43,843 bases of DNA from Candidatus Campbelliibacteriota bacterium (GTDB taxonomy: Bacteria > Patescibacteriota > Minisyncoccia > Phycocordibacterales > GCA-2747955): the NCBI GenBank assembly GCA_947311625.1, contig CAMZKW010000005.1, positions 1 to 43,843 of the forward strand, written 5' to 3'. Numbering within the stretch: position 1 is the first letter of the stretch; every line of letters starts with the position of its first letter. The position numbers were made by a program, and so were the translations under genes. The notes beneath the pieces were generated by a model. The model saw only the letters and a list, made by a program, of their open reading frames with translations, searched no databases and was not told where the DNA came from. Below, piece by piece: positions 8,262 through 17,708 of the stretch.

Positions 8262-8960
8262 ATGAAAAAAGAAAGTGAAAAAATAGAATATATTTTAGAG
8301 GTTGAAAATTTACATAAAACTTACAATCCAGACTCTATCAGTCCAGTTCTTGCACTAAAAGGTATTAATATAAAATTTGAAAAAGGTGAGTTTGTGGCAT
8401 TGATGGGTAGGTCAGGCTCTGGTAAATCTACTTTTTTACACCAAGTTGCTTTGTTGGATACACCCACAAAAGGAAATATTATTTTTGATGGAAAAAATAT
8501 ATCAGACCTTGATGATGAAGAAAAAAATAAATTTCGTTTAGACTCCATTGGTTATATTTTTCAAGATTATGCTCTTTTACCAGAATTAAATCTTTTTGAA
8601 AATATATCTTTACCTATGATGGCTAAAGGTGTTGAAGAAGAGGAATATAAAAAAGATGTTTTAGATGTGATTAAAAAAGTTGGATTAGAGGGGTTAGAAA
8701 ATAATTTACCCAGTGAATTATCCGGTGGACAGCAACAAAGGGTTTCCATCGCACGTGCCATTGTAAACAAACCAAAAATACTTTTTGCTGATGAGCCAAC
8801 GGCAAATCTAGATTCTGAATCTTCTAAATCTGTTTTGGACACAATGCGTTCTTTAGTTAAAGATTATGGTCAAACTGTTATTATGGTGACTCATGAACAA
8901 GAGGATGATGATATTGTTGATAGGACAATTTGATTAAAGGATGGAGTAATTGAAAATTAA
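8262..8960 (+). CDS. ABC transporter ATPase, MacB/LolD type
   Basis: 232 aa. Walker A GRSGSGKST at residues 49-57, Q-loop IGYIFQDYALLPELNLFENI, signature LSGGQQQRVSIARAI near residue 152, Walker B ILFADEPTANLD, and H-loop THEQ. The family energises MacB/FtsX-type permeases. Its separate position after the pilin gene, and the operator shared with the marR-adaptor-permease operon, make it the natural ATPase for that exporter. TGA at 8931-8933 is Trp in the usual 'i-x-L-kDG' end. The substrate is unknown. Peptides, drugs or lipoproteins are handled by relatives. Confidence 0.93.
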
Positions 8961-8982
8961 AAAAAAATAAGTATTAAGTATT

Positions 8983-9002
8983 TAGTTTTTTTAAAAAAAC
9001 TA
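8983..9002. terminator. Bidirectional terminator between convergent genes
   Basis: TAGTTTTTTT/AAAAAAACTA (8983-8992 and 8993-9002) separates the ATPase gene from the minus-strand gene ending at 9000, whose TAG stop lies inside it. Confidence 0.6.
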
Positions 9003-9452
9003 TTTTTTAACATTATTATCTATATAAACTTTATGATATTTTTGAAAATTATGTTCTGTTTTTTTTTTAATTTGATAAAAATATAAAGTCGAACCTAAAA
9101 TTATTGAAATTAAAAGAGAAGATAAAATTATTTTGTAATTTTCATATTTAAAACCATTTTTAGTTTTTTTAAAAGTTCAAAGGGAAATAAATATGAAAAT
9201 AATAAAAGTAATTCCTCAAATTAAAAATAAATTATTCAAAATCAATGATGATTGAACTTTGATTTCATGCATTTTTCCAAATTTGTCAGTGATGTCTTTT
9301 AAAAAATAATTAAATGCAAGAGTGGAGAAAATTGTTGTTAATATAAAACTTAATCAAAGAGAAAAATTTTCTATTAAATAAAGCCATTTTGATTCTTGTT
9401 TTATTTCTCCTTTTTCTATTTTTTCTATTATATTTTTATTGAAATTATTCAT
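9000..9452 (-). CDS. Membrane protein cotranscribed with the ECF sigma factor (possible anti-sigma)
   Basis: 150 aa read with three TGA=Trp codons. The N-terminus is a short charged stretch (NIIEKIEKGEIKQESKW), followed by about four hydrophobic segments: LWLSFILTTIFSTLAFNYFL; LILNNLFLIWGITFIIFIFISLW (probably two helices); and IILSSLLISIILGSTLYFY. The start overlaps the end of the sigma gene by 8 nt, so the two are coupled. Membrane proteins coded directly after ECF sigma genes often bind and inhibit the sigma factor. That role is inferred from position, since no known anti-sigma domain is visible. Confidence 0.7.
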
Positions 9453-10035
9453 AATTTTTTTTATTTAAATTTATATATTCTTCTTTTAATTTTTTTTTCG
9501 CTCTGGAAATTAAAGTTCCCACAGACGAAATTGGAATTTTTAATATCTCTGAAATTTCTTCATAAGATTTTTCTTCTTCAAATCTTAAAATAAAAATTTC
9601 TTTATATTTTAGCGGAAGTTTGAAAAATAATTTTTTTAACAGCTCTTGATTTTCAATTTTTTCCATCTCATCTTTAATTTCATTTTTTCAGAATTTTGAT
9701 TCTACAAAAAATAAATTATCTTCAACTGATATATCATTTTCTCGTTTTTTATTTTTTCTTCAATAGTCTATCATTTTATTATGAGTAATTTGGTAAATTC
9801 AAGAAGAAAACTTTTGTCCTTTTTTGAAATAATAATATTTTTGATATATGGTGATAAAAACATCTTGTAAAATATCTTCTCTTTCATCTTTTGAAAAATT
9901 AGAAATTTTTCTTAAAAAATCATCAAGACGTTTTTTATATCTATTTATTATTATTTCTAAAAAATAATAATCTTCTTTAATTTTTAAAAAAACTTTTTCG
10001 TCACTTATTTTTTTTGTTGTATTTTTTAATAACAT
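9445..10035 (-). CDS. ECF-family RNA polymerase sigma factor
   Basis: 196 aa. Region 2: DEREDILQDVFITIYQKYYYFKKGQKFSSWIYQITHNKMIDYWRKNKKR, with TGA at both Trp, matching the F-x-x-W-L/I-x-x-I-x-x-N...D-Y-x-R pattern of ECF sigma factors. Region 4: LPLKYKEIFILRFEEEKSYEEISEILKIPISSVGTLISRAKKKL, a helix-turn-helix that reads the -35 element. Regions 1 and 3 are absent, as in group 4 sigma factors. It faces the DUF2202 gene across a shared regulatory region with mirror-image SigW-type promoters, so it probably activates itself and that gene. An envelope or oxidative signal is plausible but unproven. Confidence 0.92.
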
Positions 10036-10048
10036 ATATATATAATTA

Positions 10049-10076
10049 TATACGAAAAATATTAAATTTTATTTCA
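10049..10076 (-). promoter_or_regulatory. ECF-type promoter of the sigma factor gene
   Basis: On the minus strand, TGAAAT (10076-10071), a 16-bp spacer and CGTATA (10054-10049). This is close to the Bacillus SigW consensus TGAAAC-N16-CGTATA. A TATAAT overlaps at 10050-10045, so a housekeeping start is also possible. Confidence 0.75.
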
Positions 10077-10086
10077 TTCTATAAAA

Positions 10087-10114
10087 TGAAATAAATTATT
10101 TTTATATTCGTATA
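10087..10114 (+). promoter_or_regulatory. ECF-type promoter of the DUF2202 gene
   Basis: TGAAAT (10087-10092), a 16-bp spacer and CGTATA (10109-10114): the same elements and spacing as the divergent promoter at 10049-10076. The two -35 elements lie within a perfect inverted repeat TTATTTCATT/AATGAAATAA. Confidence 0.78.
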
Positions 10115-10155
10115 TTAAGATGAAGGGGAATTATTAAAAATAAAAATATAAAAAT

Positions 10156-11166
10156 ATGAAAAAAGATATATTAATTTTAGGGGCAGGAATTTTATTATTA
10201 GCAAATTCAACAATGGCTTTTGGAGGAGATGGCCAAGGAAGTGGTCATGGAAATGGGGGTGGTTGTCGTGGTGATGTTACTTGTATGCAAGAAAGACAAG
10301 ATCAAAATAAAAATAATAGAGAGTTTAAATCTCAAAGAGGTAATCATGAAATAAAAAACGGTTACGAAGAAGAGGAGGAGGGAGAAAGACATAGTTATAA
10401 AAAAGAAAATCAGTCAAATGATGTAGATGATGACCATGCAAAAAAAGAAGCTAAATGTATGCAAGAGATGGATGATATTAAAAATGGAGAAAAATATGGC
10501 TTAAGCAAAAATGAAAAAGAATATATTTCGTATATGAGAGAAGAGGAAAAAATTGCTCGTGATGTATATTTAACTTTATATAAAAAATGAGGTTTAAAAA
10601 CATTTAATAATATTGCTACAAAATCAGAGCAAAGACATATGGATATGGTAAAAGTATTAATTGATAAGTATGGACTAGAGGATTCAACGGTTGATAATAC
10701 AGTAGGAGTTTTTAAAACAAAAGAATTTCAAGATTTATATGATGATTTAGTAGTAAAAGGTTCAAAATCATTAGCGGACGCTATTAAAGTTGGTTTAACA
10801 ATCGAAGATTTAGATATTTATGATTTAGATAGATATTTATCAGAAACAAAAAATCCAGATGTTAAAAATATATTTCAAAAATTAAACAAAGGTTCTTTTA
10901 ATCACGCACAAGCTTTTAAGAGACAATTGGATAGAAATGGTGGAACTTATGAACCACAGTTTGTTTCAGTAGAAAGGTGAGAAGAAATTCTTAATATGCC
11001 AAAAGGTGATGATGGAAAACCTAGCCATGGAAAAGAGGTGGATCGTGAATATGAATCAGGTGATAATATGAAAGATGAGGGGCATGAAAGACAGGAAAGA
11101 AATAAAAGACAGGAAGGGAAAGGATTTTTTGAAAAAGTTTGAAATTTTCTTTTTGGATGAATATAA
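10156..11166 (+). CDS. Secreted DUF2202 (ferritin-like) protein
   Basis: 336 aa. A signal peptide (KKDILILGAGILLLANSTMAFG) is followed by a Gly/His-rich and then acidic linker with two CMQE motifs. The DUF2202 domain is at about residues 118-275: YMREEEKIARDVYLTLYKKWGL, SEQRHMDMVKVLIDKYGL, LYDDLVVKGSKSLADAIKVGLTIEDLDIYDL, FNHAQAFKRQLDRNGG. Its Glu and His pattern is that of a four-helix ferritin-like fold that may bind metal. TGA encodes the Trp of KKWG. The tail is charged and ends in a short aromatic helix (FFEKVWNFLFGWI). The ECF promoter upstream suggests stress control. Confidence 0.88.
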
Positions 11167-11232
11167 AAAAGCAAATATTCTTTTTAAGAATCTACTTTAT
11201 ACTGATTTAATTTCTTTTTTTTATAAACAATG

Positions 11233-11261
11233 TTGAATTTAGACTGAAAATAAGGTATAAT
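11233..11261 (+). promoter_or_regulatory. Promoter of fusA
   Basis: TTGAAT at 11233-11238, a 17-bp spacer, and TATAAT at 11256-11261. This gives a leader of about 100 nt, unlike the leaderless host genes. Confidence 0.65.
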
Positions 11262-11267
11262 TGCAAG

Positions 11268-11370
11268 TAATTTTAATCTTCCAAAAAAAATTTTGGTTCG
11301 GGGATTGAAAGTTATTATAAGTTTGGGTAGCGGGAAAGCATCCACCCATAAAAATTAATTAAATAAAAAT
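11268..11370 (+). promoter_or_regulatory. Structured 5' leader of fusA
   Basis: It contains the hairpin CCAAAA/TTTTGG (11281-11296), then a G-rich stretch, then TGGGT...ACCCA (11324-11328 and 11344-11348) enclosing GC...GC. There is no Shine-Dalgarno sequence before the ATG at 11371. A regulatory or stabilising RNA element is plausible. No known class is recognised. Confidence 0.35.
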
Positions 11371-13536
11371 ATGAATAGAGAATATCCACTTAATAGAGTG
11401 AGAAATTTTGGTATTGTTGCTCACGTTGATGCAGGAAAAACTACCACAACGGAGAGAATTTTGTTTTACACAGGAGTTTCTCATAAAATTGGTGAGGTGC
11501 ATGATGGTGCAGCAACTATGGACTGAATGGAGCAAGAACAAGAAAGAGGGATTACAATTACCTCTGCTGCTACAACAGCTTTCTGAAATCCTTTATATGC
11601 AAAAGGTGATGCATCACAAAAAGTAAGATTTAATATTATTGATACACCGGGTCACGTTGATTTTACAGCTGAGGTGGAAAGATCATTGAAAGTTCTTGAT
11701 GGTGCTGTTGTTGTTTTTGATGGTAATGCAGGGGTTCAACCACAATCAGAGACAGTATGAAAACAAGCTAATAAATATGGAGTTCCAAGAATGTGTTTTA
11801 TCAATAAATTAGATAAAATTGGAGCTGATTTTGATTATGCTTTTTCTACAATTACAGCAAGACTTACAAAAAATGCTGTCATGGCTCAATTACCAATTGG
11901 AGTTGAAGGTGATTTTAACGGAGTTGTTGATTTACTAGAGAAAAAAGCTTACACTTTTGAAGGTGAAATGGGTATGGATGTTAAAGAGATTGAAATACCT
12001 GCTGAAATGGCCGATAGAGTTGAAGAAAAAAGACAAGAATTTATTGAAAAAATTGTTGAAAATAATGAAGAATTAATGGATAAAGTATTAGGTGGTGAAG
12101 AAGTTGCCGTTGAAGACTTGCATAAAGAATTAAGAAGAGCGGTTATTGCCAATGAAATTGTTCCAGTTTTTGCTGGTTCAGCATTTAAAAATGTTGGTGT
12201 TCAATTAATGCTGGATGCTGTGGTTAGATATTTACCATCTCCAATAGATATTCCTCCTGTAACTGGAAATACTCCAGATATGGATGATGAACTTATTAGA
12301 GAGGCTTCCGATGAAGCACCATTATCATCTCTTGTGTTTAAAATTGCAACTGACCCATTTGTTGGACAAATTGCTTATGTGAGAATTTATTCTGGAAAAT
12401 TAGAAGCAGGTTCTTATGTTCTTAATTCAACTACTGGTAAAAAAGAAAGAATTGGTAGGTTATTGAGAATGCACGCAAACGAAAGAGAAGAAATTACAGT
12501 TGGATATGCTGGAGAAATTGTTGCTGTAGTTGGATTGAAAGATTCAAAAACATCAGATACTCTTTGTGCTTTAGATGCTCCAATTGAATTACATAGAATC
12601 ATATTCCCAGAGCCAGTTATTTCATTAAAGATTGAACCAGAATCAAAAGCTGATCAGGAAAAAATGGGTATGGCTATTAAAAAATTAGCTGATGAAGATC
12701 CTACTTTTACAGTTAATACAGATGAGGAATCTGGAGAAACTATTATTTCAGGAATGGGTGAATTACACTTAGATATTCTTGTGGATAGAATGAAGAGAGA
12801 ATTTAATGTTAATGCTAAAGTTGGACAACCACAAGTTTCATATAGAGAAACTATTACTGGTGAAGCAGAAGGTGAAGAAAAATATGCTAAACAATCAGGT
12901 GGTAGAGGACAATACGGTCATGTTAAATTAAGAGTTAAACCATTTGAAAAAACAGAATCTGAAATGAAATCAGATGAAGAAGATGGTTTGGCGAAAAATG
13001 TTTATAGAGAAGAAGGTTTTGAATTTATAAATAATATTAAAGGGGGAGTTATTCCTCAAGAGTTTATTACACCTACAAGAAAAGGTATAAAAGAAGGGAT
13101 GGACAGGGGTATTCTCGCAGGATACCCATTGGTTAATGTTTCCGTTGATTTATACGATGGTTCTTACCATGATGTTGATTCATCTGAACTTTCATTCAAA
13201 ATTGCTGGTTCAAAAGCCCTTTCAGACGCTGCTAGAAAAGCAAATCCAAAGATTTTAGAACCTATTATGAAAGTTGAAGTTGTAACCCCCGAAGAATTCG
13301 TTGGAGATGTAACTGGAAATATTTCATCAAAGAGAGGAACTATTTTAGGAATTGATGAAAGAGATATGGATCAAGTTGTTAATGCTCTTGTGCCACTTTC
13401 AGAATTATTTGGTTATGTAACTACTGTTAGATCAATGACTCAAGGTAGAGCTACTCCAAATATGGAATTCCATTCATATGGAATTGTTCCACAAAATGTT
13501 GCCGATGAGATTATAAAGAAAAGAACAGGAAATTAA
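11371..13536 (+). CDS. fusA: Translation elongation factor G
   Basis: 721 aa GTPase that drives ribosomal translocation. G1 [10 protein letters not shown] (residues 17-26), G2 region [13 protein letters not shown]3 DTPGH (about 91-95), G4 NKLD (about 146). Domain IV has GQYGHVKL-type sequence and the end is [24 protein letters not shown]. Three TGA codons fall at Trp positions that are nearly invariant in [22 protein letters not shown] and ETV-W-KQANKYG. The gene has no TGG at all. This is the strongest single piece of evidence that UGA means Trp here. A terminator follows. Confidence 0.97.
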
Positions 13537-13538
13537 TT

Positions 13539-13568
13539 AAAAAACTAGAAAAAATTTCTAGTTTTTTT
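13539..13568 (+). terminator. Rho-independent terminator of fusA
   Basis: A stem AAAAAACTAGAAA/TTTCTAGTTTTTT (13539-13551 and 13555-13567) with a 3-nt loop, ending in a T run. Confidence 0.85.
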
Positions 13569-13582
13569 GTTATAATAAAAAT

Positions 13583-14143
13583 ATGAAAAAAATAATTTTA
13601 GCTTTAGAAGGTCCAGATAATGTTGGAAAGGGGACACAATTAAAAAAAATAGTTGAATATTTTAAAGATGTAAATTTTGTATGTTTGTATGATTCTTTAA
13701 AGGCAGGAGAAACAGACGAAGAAAAAGTAAAATATGGGAAAAAAAGAGAAGAAAAATATTTTGAAACAAGAAAATTTTTATGGGAAAATAATATAGCTCA
13801 AATAAATGATAGAAGTCATTATTCAGAATATGCCTATAGAATGTTTAGAAACTCCAATATAATAGATGACTTGTTAAATTTAGAAAATAAATATAAAGAT
13901 ATAAAAGATGATTATTTAACTTTTATTTTTATAGATAAAGTTAAAAATATTTCTGAAAGAGATGATGGACAATCAGCATATAAGAAAGAAGAAGTAGAAA
14001 AAATTGGAGAATTAATAAAAAGATTTAAATATATTTCAAAAAAATCAATATTTGAAAATTACATAATCAATATTAATGGAAAAAATGAAGATGAAGTTTT
14101 TGAAATTGTTAGGGAAAAGATAAAAGAAAAATTTGATTTATAA
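13583..14143 (+). CDS. Thymidylate kinase-like P-loop protein
   Basis: 186 aa. The start LALEGPDNVGKGTQLKKIVEYF holds the P-loop GPDNVGKGT (residues 10-18) of nucleoside monophosphate kinases. Later NDRSHYSEYAYRMFR matches the DR-x-x-x-S substrate region, and FIFIDKVKNISERDDGQSAY resembles the lid. It is shorter and more divergent than standard Tmk (about 210 aa), so dTMP as substrate is not certain. The only Trp is TGG. TATAAT at 13571-13576 is 6 nt before the ATG, so it is probably leaderless. Confidence 0.7.
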   Translation: MKKIILALEGPDNVGKGTQLKKIVEYFKDVNFVCLYDSLKAGETDEEKVKYGKKREEKYFETRKFLWENNIAQINDRSHYSEYAYRMFRNSNIIDDLLNLENKYKDIKDDYLTFIFIDKVKNISERDDGQSAYKKEEVEKIGELIKRFKYISKKSIFENYIININGKNEDEVFEIVREKIKEKFDL

Positions 14144-14190
14144 TCTATTTAAAAAATAAGTAGGTTGAAATAAGTTGTGAAAAAAGAGAA

Positions 14191-14220
14191 AAAAGCCTCG
14201 TCGCTACGCGACGAGGGTTT
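14191..14220 (+). terminator. GC-rich hairpin after the kinase-like gene
   Basis: CCTCGTCGC/GCGACGAGG (14196-14204 and 14208-14216), loop TAC, with A residues before and GTTTGTT after. It is one of a family of GC-rich hairpins in the window. Confidence 0.65.
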
Positions 14221-14225
14221 GTTAA

Positions 14226-14273
14226 AAATTTACTTTTCAAAAAAAAAAAAATGATATAATTCATTTGTTATGA
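14226..14273 (+). promoter_or_regulatory. Promoter shared in sequence with the gene at 16450
   Basis: An A-rich block, ATGATATAATTCATTTGTTATGA, has TATAAT at 14255-14260, 9 nt before the ATG. About 47 bp here match 16407-16453 at almost every position, including AAATTTACTTTT upstream. Confidence 0.65.
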
Positions 14274-16375
14274 GTAAAATAAATAAAATATTTACAATAG
14301 TTTTTACAATATTATTCCTATTTGCAGGGCAAATTTTTGCGGCAGATAATTTTCAGATAAAAACTTATAGTGATAAAGGGTCTTATGTTGGTCAAGGAGA
14401 AAATTGGAATTTTAATAATAATAATGCAATAATAAAATGACCTAAAGCTGATTCTAACTATGTTGGTTTTAAGGTGGATGATTATAGTTTTAATTTTCAA
14501 GATAAAGTTAAAGGTTTAGTAGTAGGGTTACATTCAAATGCAAAGAGACATCCTTTTTATGATATCTCTTTGGATATTGACGGTGATGGTAGAGGAAATA
14601 ATGAATTGAGTGGTTTATTTTATATTCATGAATATGAATATCAAAATAATAAAATAAAAAAATTATCAATTGATTTTGTTCAACTTGGTGAGACAGATTA
14701 TAAAGATATTTATAATAAAAATAAATCTAAAATAGTTGGTTCAATTAGAATTAATTCTAATGTTGCTTTAAAATCAAGAAATGATATTTTGAGAGAATTG
14801 AATTTTCCAGAATCAGTTATAAATGCAAAAGTTTCTATAAACAATATTTCCGTATCAGAAGATGATGATTTTGACGGTAGTGTTAGATTAAAAGCAAATG
14901 TAGCTGATGTTGATATTGTAAAGTATAAAGTTTTTTATAAAAAAAATAAAAATATAGATTGTGATTTTAATAATTTAGAATCTAATTCAATAGATACTAA
15001 TAACAAAATAAACAAATATTTTCCAAGCTTAAAATCTGATACGGATTATTATTTTAAAATTTGTGCTATTGATAAGTTTGGTAATTCAGTAGAAAGTGAT
15101 ACGGACCATTTAAAGACTAGAGCAAAGAAAGAAGAGAACCCGTTAGATTTTGTATCAGAAAATTCAAAAATGTATATTAATGATTCAGAAGCAAAAGATT
15201 TTTTTGCTAATTTTATGACTTCAAATGAATCTGCTAGGGATTCGTATATTAAAAAATATTGATTTAAAGAATCTAAAGTTATTTTGCATTACAGAGTCAA
15301 TGTTCTTATATTTAGTATAGATGAGTTCAATAAAATATCAGAAAAAATTTCTCAAGTTAAAAAGGAAAAAAGTTCATATACTGTAGACACGGCATGAAAG
15401 ATGTATAACCCGAGAATAGAAAGAGCAGATGATAATAATCCTATTATAACTTTTGATGCTAAAGGAGATAGGGGTGATACGCAAGTTAATATTCTTTTTG
15501 CGCGTGATTGAACAGATAATGACAAAATTAAAGTATTTGGTTGGGAGCAGTTTATTTGAAAAATAAATAGTTATTCTAAGATTGCGTGTGAAAATAGTGG
15601 AAATGGATATATATGGGACGATAAAAATCAAAGTTGTGAATGTAAAAGTGGTTTTTTGAAAAAGGACGGAAAATGTGTGGCGAATGACTTAGATACTGGT
15701 ATAGAAAATTTACAAAGAGTATTAAGACAGGCTGGTTTTGTAAAAGATGAAAATAATAATTCAGATAATAATTCAGAAGTTAATAATAATCAAAATCAAA
15801 AAGAAGATGTTTTTGTTCAAAATAATAATAGTGAAAAATTCTGAAAAAATGGAAAGTATATAACCCATACAGAGGATTGTCAGAGTTTTTTCCACGATAA
15901 TCATATGATAGGAACTCCAGGAACAGTAAAAGGAACTTCTGCCTGTTCTTGTGAAAGTGGTTATTTATTAAATAAAACAGGAAATGGTTGTGTGGCTGTA
16001 AGAATTACATCTACCCCATCAGAAGAAAATAATTCTAATTATTCAGTAGATAATTCTTCAAATCAAAAACTAGGACAAGGACAAAGATGTTCAGTAGATT
16101 TAATTTTACATCAAAACCTAAGAGCTCCAAGATATGAAGAAAGATGAATAAGAAATGGAAGATATGATGAATATACAAAAACAACAGTTAGAGAAGCTCA
16201 TATTTTACAAAAACATTTAAATAGATTAGATTTTTCAGCTGGTCCAGTGGATGGAATTATTGGTCCAAAAACCAGAGCTGCTATTCTAAGATTACAAAGA
16301 TATCTTGGAACAAAGGCTGATGGTTATGTTGGGCCAAAAACTAGGGCTTTGTTGAATAATTCTTGTGGTATATAA
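14270..16375 (+). CDS. Large secreted surface protein with EGF-like and peptidoglycan-binding parts
   Basis: 701 aa, readable only with UGA=Trp. Signal peptide KIFTIVFTILFLFAGQIFA. Next comes a beta-rich region, then an Fn3-like segment (KYKVFYKKNK...DTDYYFKICAIDKFGNSVES). Two short Cys-rich EGF-like motifs follow (CECKSGFLKKDGKCV and CSCESGYLLNKTGNGCV), separated by an Asn-rich linker. The C-terminal peptidoglycan-binding domain has ILQKHLNRL, GPVDGIIGPKTRAAILRLQRYLG and DGYVGPKTRALL. This design fits a wall-bound adhesin or host-contact protein. It shares its promoter type with the membrane gene at 16450. Confidence 0.82.
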
Positions 16376-16377
16376 AA

Positions 16378-16403
16378 TACTTTGAAAAAAGTGTTTTTTT
16401 TTT
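16378..16403 (+). terminator. Terminator of the surface protein gene
   Basis: A short stem TACTTT/AAAGTG around GAAAAA, followed by a run of ten T. Confidence 0.6.
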
Positions 16404-16406
16404 GTA

Positions 16407-16453
16407 AAATTTACTTTTTTTAAAAAAAAAATGATATAATTCAGTTGTTATGA
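16407..16453 (+). promoter_or_regulatory. Promoter of the 16450 gene, near-copy of that at 14226
   Basis: TATAAT at 16435-16440, 9 nt before the ATG, within a roughly 47-bp block that differs from 14226-14273 at only a few positions. Confidence 0.65.
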
Positions 16454-17001
16454 TGAATAATAAAGAAATAAAAAAATATATCCAAGAAAAAATTGGACAG
16501 GGTGTATCAAAGGTTGATGTTTTAAAAGATTTATTTCAAAAAAATGAATCAAAATCAAAAAGAAAGTTTGTTAAAAGAGAAGTTGAAAATTCTCCAACAG
16601 CATTATTGGAAGATAATAAGATTTATAAATTTTTAAAAGGTTATATTATAACTATAATTTCTTTTGTGTTGTTATTAAATTTTATCGCTTTTTTAACTGG
16701 AGAATGGGTTTTATTAGGATCGATTTTAATTGAAATACTATTAATAATCTATATATATAGAAACTCTTTGGCTGCATATGGTTGATTTACTTTTTTAAGT
16801 TTGGTTTCAATTCCAAAAAATTTAGAATCATTTTATGAAGAAGTTAAAGTTGACCCAATGATTTTAGAAATAAAAAATTTTGTTTATTTAGAGGTATGAT
16901 TAATTTTTACAGCTTTTATTGCATCAATAATTGTTATCGCAGTTTATTTCAGAAAGGATAATAAAGAACTAAAAAAATACATTAAAGAAAACAATTTATA
17001 A
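16450..17001 (+). CDS. Membrane protein, about four helices, 183 aa
   Basis: A charged N-terminal part (KKYIQEKIGQGVSKVDVLKDLFQ) looks like a short helical domain seen at the start of other candidate-phyla membrane proteins. Hydrophobic segments follow: FLKGYIITIISFVLLLNFIAFL, WVLLGSILIEILLIIYIY, WFTFLSLVSI, and VWLIFTAFIASIIVIAVYF. TGA codes Trp at 16783-16785 and once more. The ATG at 16450 was chosen from the -10 spacing; a second ATG follows immediately. Function unknown. Confidence 0.75.
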
Positions 17002-17019
17002 TTATGTTAAAATTCTTTT

Positions 17020-17610
17020 ATGTTTAAGAAAAAGAATTTTTTTTATTTTTTAATTTTTATTTTCCTAATTTTTGAATTCTATTTTTATCAAATTATTGAT
17101 TTTGGAGAAAGTAGAAGATTAACTCAGGGAGAAAGAAAATTTTTATCAGAAGTTTATGGAAATAAAATAAATTATTCAGAGGTGAAAATTTATTCTCGTA
17201 AATTTTTTTCCCCAATTCAGCCGGATAATTTTGCTATGTCTCCAAATGGAAATATTTATTTTCCTAAAAAATTTTACAAAGATGATTTTTCAAAGGCAGA
17301 TATTTATGCTCAGGCTTGGCTGGTTCATGAAGTAATGCATATTTATCAATATAAAAAAGAAAATCAATGAATGACTTTGAAAGGCTTTCTTTTAGGTTTA
17401 GAAAGAATTTTTGGTTTTAATCCTTACAAATATAAAATAGATTTTTCAAAAAATATTTTTAATTACAATATGGAATAGAAGGGAGATATAGTCAGAGATT
17501 ATTTTTTGATTAAAAAAAGTTTTAAAAAAGGTTAGCCAAAAAGATGAGAGATGATATCAAAAAAATATTTTGACTTTGAAATAAATTTTTGTTTTTACTT
17601 CAAATTATAA
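17020..17610 (+). pseudogene. Zinc-protease-like secreted/membrane protein interrupted by two amber codons
   Basis: TAAAAT at 17008-17013 is 6 nt before the ATG. An N-terminal membrane helix (NFFYFLIFIFLIFEFYFY) precedes WLVHEVMHIYQYK, an HExxH-type zinc motif. TGA at 17368-17370 is Trp. The frame meets TAG at 17476-17478, in NYNME-x-KGDIVRDYF, where from memory relatives have Glu-Gln (EQQ...), and again at 17533-17535. It then runs to TAA at 17608-17610. So either the product stops at 152 aa, or the ambers are suppressed, or the gene is decaying. The downstream part still reads as protein and includes another TGA-Trp. Confidence 0.55.
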
Positions 17611-17708
17611 AATATTTTTGAAAAGAAAATAAGTTATAGATAGTTTTTTAGTCTTGACTCTTTTTGTTCTTTATGTTTTAACTAAAAAAAATAAAAAAGG
17701 AGTATAAG

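Noticed and set aside
11949-12152. Antisense open frames inside fusA and many other genes
   Set aside because: They are shadows of the coding strand, with Ser/Leu-rich composition, no host-type -10 box and no recognisable domain.
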